Of a DNA stretch of 64,000 nucleotides, positions 61,074 to 64,000 are shown piece by piece. This DNA comes from Winogradskya humida (GTDB taxonomy: Bacteria; Actinomycetota; Actinomycetes; Mycobacteriales; Micromonosporaceae), in contig NZ_BOMN01000113.1 in the NCBI RefSeq assembly GCF_016862215.1, positions 118,469 through 182,468 of the forward strand, written 5' to 3'. The position numbers and the translations under genes were made by a program. The notes beneath the pieces were generated by a model. The model did not search any database. It saw only the letters and a program-made list of their open reading frames with translations, and had not been told where the DNA came from. The stretch's first letter is position 1, and each line of letters opens with the position of its first letter.

Positions 61074-62687
61074 ATGACAGATTCCCGTCCCCGGCTGACC
61101 GGCTGGTTCGGCGACCTCAAGGTCGGCGTGAAGATCAGCGTCGCGTTGGGCACCGCGTTGCTGGCCGGCGGCATCGTCGCCGGGACCGGGCTCACCGCTC
61201 TGAGCAGCGCCGACAAGAACTCGACCTCGATCGTCGAGGAGAACCTGGTCCCGTCGCAGCAGCTGGCGAGCGCTCAGGGTTCGTTCGACGACGAGTTGCT
61301 GCTGATCACCCAGGCGTACATCTCGACCGACGCCGCGACCATCAAGAAGCTGGTCACGGAGTCGACCACCGCCGGCGACCTCGCCGCGAGCGGTGTCGGC
61401 GATTATGCGGGGCTCGGGGTCGACCCTGCCCAGACGGACCCGCTCACCAACGTCACCAACGGCCTGAACGCGCTGAAAACGATCATTAACAGCACTCTGG
61501 CCCCGGCCGCCACGGCGAACGACAACGACGCGTTCGTGAACGGTTACACCAATGATGCCGGGCCGGTCATCGACCAGATCAACGCCGGCTTCGACTCGCT
61601 CAACGCCTTCGAGGCGTCCAACGGCGCGGCCATGGCCAAGCAGAACACCAACGCTTACCACAGCAGCCGGACCCTGATGATCGCCTGCCTGGTGATCGGC
61701 TTCCTGATCGCCGCGGCGATCGGCTTCCTCACCGTACGCCGGATCGTGCGCCCCCTCGACGAGGTCAACGAGGCCCTGGCGAAGGTTGTCAACGGCGACC
61801 TGACCAGCACGGTCTCGGTCAGCAGCAGGGACGAGGTCGGCACGATGGCGACGTCGGTCAACAGCGCGATCGCCACGATGCGTCAGACTGTTCAGGCCCT
61901 GGGTTCGGCGTCGACCTCGCTGGCCGCCGCGGCCGAGGAGCTGTCCGCGACCAGCTCGCAGATCGCCGAGAGCGCGGAGAACTCCAGCGCTCAGGCCAAC
62001 ACCGTCGCCGCGGCCGCCGAAGAGGTCAGCCGCAACGTCGACACCGTCTCCGCGGGCTCCGAGGAGATGGGCGCGTCCATCCGCGAGATCGCCCAGAACG
62101 CCAACCAGGCCGCCGAGGTCGCGTCCCAGGCGGTGAGCATGGCCGAGACCACGAACCGTACGGTCTCCGCGCTCGGCACGTCGTCCGCGGAGATCGGCAA
62201 CGTCATCAAGCTGATCACCGCGATCGCCGAGCAGACCAACCTGCTCGCCCTCAACGCCACCATCGAGGCCGCCCGCGCCGGTGACGCCGGCAAGGGCTTC
62301 GCCGTGGTCGCCTCCGAGGTCAAGGATCTCGCCCAGGAAACCGCCAAGGCGACCGAGGACATCAGCGCCCGGGTCAACGCCATCCAGGCCGACACCGGCA
62401 CGGCGATCACCGCCATCGGTGAGATCAGCGAGATCATCGCCCGGATCAGCGACTACCAGACCACCATCGCCGCCGCCGTCGAGGAGCAGACCGCGACCAC
62501 CGGCGAGATGAACCGCGGCGTCACCGAGGCCGCCGGCGGCGTCAACCAGATCGCGTCCGGCATCGAGACCCTCGCCACGGCCACGCGCCTCACCACGGAG
62601 AGCGTTGCCGACACGCAGCGGGCGGCGAGCGAGCTTGCGCGCATGTCCACCGAGCTGCAGAGCCTGGTGACCACCTTCCGCGTCTGA
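61074..62687 (+). CDS. Methyl-accepting chemotaxis protein
   Basis: A 537-aa receptor. TM1 near residues 20-42, a helical periplasmic-type sensor (four-helix bundle, QQLASAQGSFDDELLLITQA), TM2 at about 204-225, HAMP with RRIVRPLDEVNEAL, then a long signalling coil whose hairpin tip reads EQTNLLALNATIEAARAGDAGKGFAVVASEVKDLA. No CheR-binding pentapeptide at the end. Strong ribosome site AGGAGG. Motile spores of Actinoplanes-like genera use chemotaxis; the attractant is unknown. Confidence 0.95.
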   Translation: MTDSRPRLTGWFGDLKVGVKISVALGTALLAGGIVAGTGLTALSSADKNSTSIVEENLVPSQQLASAQGSFDDELLLITQAYISTDAATIKKLVTESTTAGDLAASGVGDYAGLGVDPAQTDPLTNVTNGLNALKTIINSTLAPAATANDNDAFVNGYTNDAGPVIDQINAGFDSLNAFEASNGAAMAKQNTNAYHSSRTLMIACLVIGFLIAAAIGFLTVRRIVRPLDEVNEALAKVVNGDLTSTVSVSSRDEVGTMATSVNSAIATMRQTVQALGSASTSLAAAAEELSATSSQIAESAENSSAQANTVAAAAEEVSRNVDTVSAGSEEMGASIREIAQNANQAAEVASQAVSMAETTNRTVSALGTSSAEIGNVIKLITAIAEQTNLLALNATIEAARAGDAGKGFAVVASEVKDLAQETAKATEDISARVNAIQADTGTAITAIGEISEIIARISDYQTTIAAAVEEQTATTGEMNRGVTEAAGGVNQIASGIETLATATRLTTESVADTQRAASELARMSTELQSLVTTFRV

Positions 62688-62697
62688 CAGCCGTTCA

Positions 62698-62742
62698 CCA
62701 CGTTAGGTTGTGCACAATTTAATTGTGCACAACCTAACGTGG
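62698..62742. repeat. 45-bp perfect inverted repeat
   Basis: The 21-bp arms are exactly complementary around TTA; the inner part reads TTGTGCACAATTTAATTG. It starts 11 bp after the MCP stop. It may end transcription, but no U-tract follows, and its A/T-rich core also resembles a MarR/OhrR-type operator. Confidence 0.6.
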
Positions 62743-62756
62743 CAGCATGACCCGGC

Positions 62757-62936
62757 ATGGTCAGAACGCGCCTGAATCTCGAACGGATACGCACGGCTCG
62801 GCACGTCATCGATCCCCGTATTCCGGGACACGCCGCTGTACCGATGCGACGCACGGGGCCGTGCTCTGGGTTGCATGGTGAGTATCAAGCTGGAGACAGC
62901 CAACCCGGTTCGAAGCTTCAAAGGCCGCGGCACCAA
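62757..62936 (+). pseudogene. Threonine-dehydratase-like PLP enzyme fragment
   Basis: RTRLNLERIRTARHVIDP, then in another frame VFRDTPLYRCDARGRALGC and VSIKLETANPVRSFKGRGT, match the start of fold-type II PLP lyases, including the SFKGRG Lys site. One extra C in CCCC separates the frames. After GRGT the match ends, so it is truncated. Confidence 0.6.
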
Positions 62937-63091
62937 ACGGCGGATTCAGGCGGTCATCGCAACACTGCTGGTGAACGACTACAACGCCGAGCCTAGCGAG
63001 TACAGCAGCAGCGCCAGTTGCGACGACCCACCACGTCGTGCCGGGCGCGCGGATCGCGGCATGTGAGTGCGCCTCCGTAATGTAGTTCGGC

Positions 63092-63478
63092 GTGGACGAC
63101 GAATGGCATCCGGAGAGTGGACCTCAGGGCTTCCTGGCCGCTACTACTTACCAGGCACGCTCTGTCCTCGATGCGGACGATGGCTGGCCGACCTACGAGG
63201 CAGGTCTCGAGTTTCAGGGCCTGGCCATGAACGCCATGGCCACAACACCCAAGGGTGAGTTCCTTCCCGATACCCCGACTGCTCTCAACCTGATCTGGGG
63301 AGCACTTACGGACGAGATGGACGCTCCCGGTAGGGGCTCGCCGGAGCAGGACGCCGCCGCTGTTCGACACATGAAGCAGGCGGCAACCGAATGGCTCGAG
63401 AAAATGGGCACCCCGGAAGACCGATCCGCCTTCTGTGACCGTTGGGTACACGACGAATGCGGCTACGAAAGAGGGTAG
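63092..63478 (+). CDS. Hypothetical protein, 128 aa
   Basis: GTG start. Acidic, soluble protein beginning DDEWHPESGPQGFLAATTYQ, with NLIWGALTDEMDAPGRGSPEQD, a helical HMKQAATEWLEKM, and C-terminal DRWVHDECGYERG. Coding-like composition. No family recognised; located beside a decayed enzyme. Confidence 0.6.
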   Translation: MDDEWHPESGPQGFLAATTYQARSVLDADDGWPTYEAGLEFQGLAMNAMATTPKGEFLPDTPTALNLIWGALTDEMDAPGRGSPEQDAAAVRHMKQAATEWLEKMGTPEDRSAFCDRWVHDECGYERG

Positions 63479-63908
63479 CCAGTGCGGCCAGAACACCGTG
63501 GCACAGTGCACTCAACTCGGCATGAGCGCACAGCCCGCGCCCAGGCCGACGCTTACCCGGTGTGACGGACCTCGGCGGTCTGCCGCGCGCTCTCGGCGGT
63601 ATGAGAGCGTGTCGCCGGAATAGTGGTCGAAGATCGGTTTGTTGCTCGATCGCGGCAGGGTTGCTGCCCATTGCCGAGGCGAAGTATGGCAGGGGCGGGC
63701 CTCGCGAAGAAGGCGCGCAGGATTCCTCTGTTACGGGGGAATGCCTGCCTGTGTCCGGCTCGTCCGCGTAGAGCCACCATTTCGCCCATGTCGCGTCCGT
63801 TTCCGCCGGGCTCGCCACCGGTCGTGGACTTTGGTGGAGTGCTTTCCTGTGCGCGTGTTGATTGTCGTGTCAAGCCCCGGGTTTGACGGAAAGTCCGGTG
63901 TTCGTGGG
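63479..63908. other. Region without a confident gene
   Basis: About 430 bases. Short frames on both strands are Arg/Pro-rich and contradictory. No repeats or hairpins of note are seen. Confidence 0.45.
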
Positions 63909-64000
63909 TTAGTAGGCGGCGGCATATTTCACCAGCCAGCGGTTGGTGAACCGGCCCCAGTCGAACAGGTCACCGGCGGCACGCCTGCGGTCACGCTCAA
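63909..64000 (-). CDS. C-terminal end of an unidentified gene (partial)
   Basis: The last 29 codons read ERDRRRAAGDLFDWGRFTNRW, LVKYAAAY, stop at 63909. The rest is outside the window. Composition is coding-like, but the family cannot be told. Confidence 0.5.
   Translation of the reverse strand, partial: ERDRRRAAGDLFDWGRFTNRWLVKYAAAY

Overview
The window is GC-rich throughout, with GTG and TTG starts, many 4-bp ATGA/GTGA gene overlaps, and few U-tract terminators. Protein content (actinobacterial T4SS proteins of the SCO6880 type, MmyB-type regulators, a PonA-like penicillin-binding protein with a long disordered head and acidic tail, many TetR/HxlR/LysR-enzyme pairs) points to a mycelial actinobacterium, most likely Micromonosporaceae such as Actinoplanes. 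That genus-level guess is inference.

1-16.8 kb: the right-hand part of an integrative conjugative element, inserted at the 3' end of a tRNA-Leu(GAG) gene. From the left it holds a T4SS-type membrane operon (SCO6880-like protein, a TrbL/VirB6-like polytopic protein, a small two-TM protein, a MinD/ParA-like ATPase), a cargo pair (cytochrome P450 and a GNAT-like protein), an unknown 222-aa protein, a divergent XRE / MmyB-type regulator pair, a prim-pol/D5-like replication protein, an excisionase-like protein, and an AbrB-like regulator overlapping a tyrosine integrase. Intergenic sites carry a repeat family with the core GGTGA(T/C)G or YGATGGGGG: decamers at helical spacing upstream of several genes, nine heptamers ending in the start codon of the AbrB-like gene, and inverted heptamers around a palindrome beside the replication gene. 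This looks like a shared recognition system for replication, transfer or control. The left end lies outside the window.

16.8-41 kb: chromosomal genes. A class A PBP is followed by an AraC regulator/hydrolase divergent pair, a GlsB-like membrane protein, a TPR membrane protein, an SDR, a beta-propeller protein, a secreted trypsin-like protease, and several regulator-enzyme sets: MDR reductase with an SRPBCC protein; XRE; VOC with HxlR; TetR with an amidohydrolase; a Ser/Thr kinase divergent from a receiver protein; LysR with a newly recognised 53-aa lipoprotein, divergent from an MDR reductase and SnoaL-like protein.

41-64 kb: an aminoglycoside-phosphotransferase-like gene, an IS6-family remnant, carboxylesterase plus TetR with strong palindromic operators, an epimerase-like SDR, a divergent pair of unknown exported and HTH-membrane proteins, GNAT plus PPOX, a GH2 glycosidase with TetR, an M14 peptidase plus YihY-like protein, a Phd/ParE-type toxin-antitoxin pair overlapping a membrane protein gene, a zinc-ribbon protein, an SDR, trpD, and a methyl-accepting chemotaxis protein.

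At least six genes are split by single-base deletions in short homopolymers (integrase, MmyB regulator, SRPBCC protein, the DUF1399-like gene, the IS6 remnant, a 105-aa gene). Sequencing or assembly error must be excluded before these are treated as real pseudogenes.
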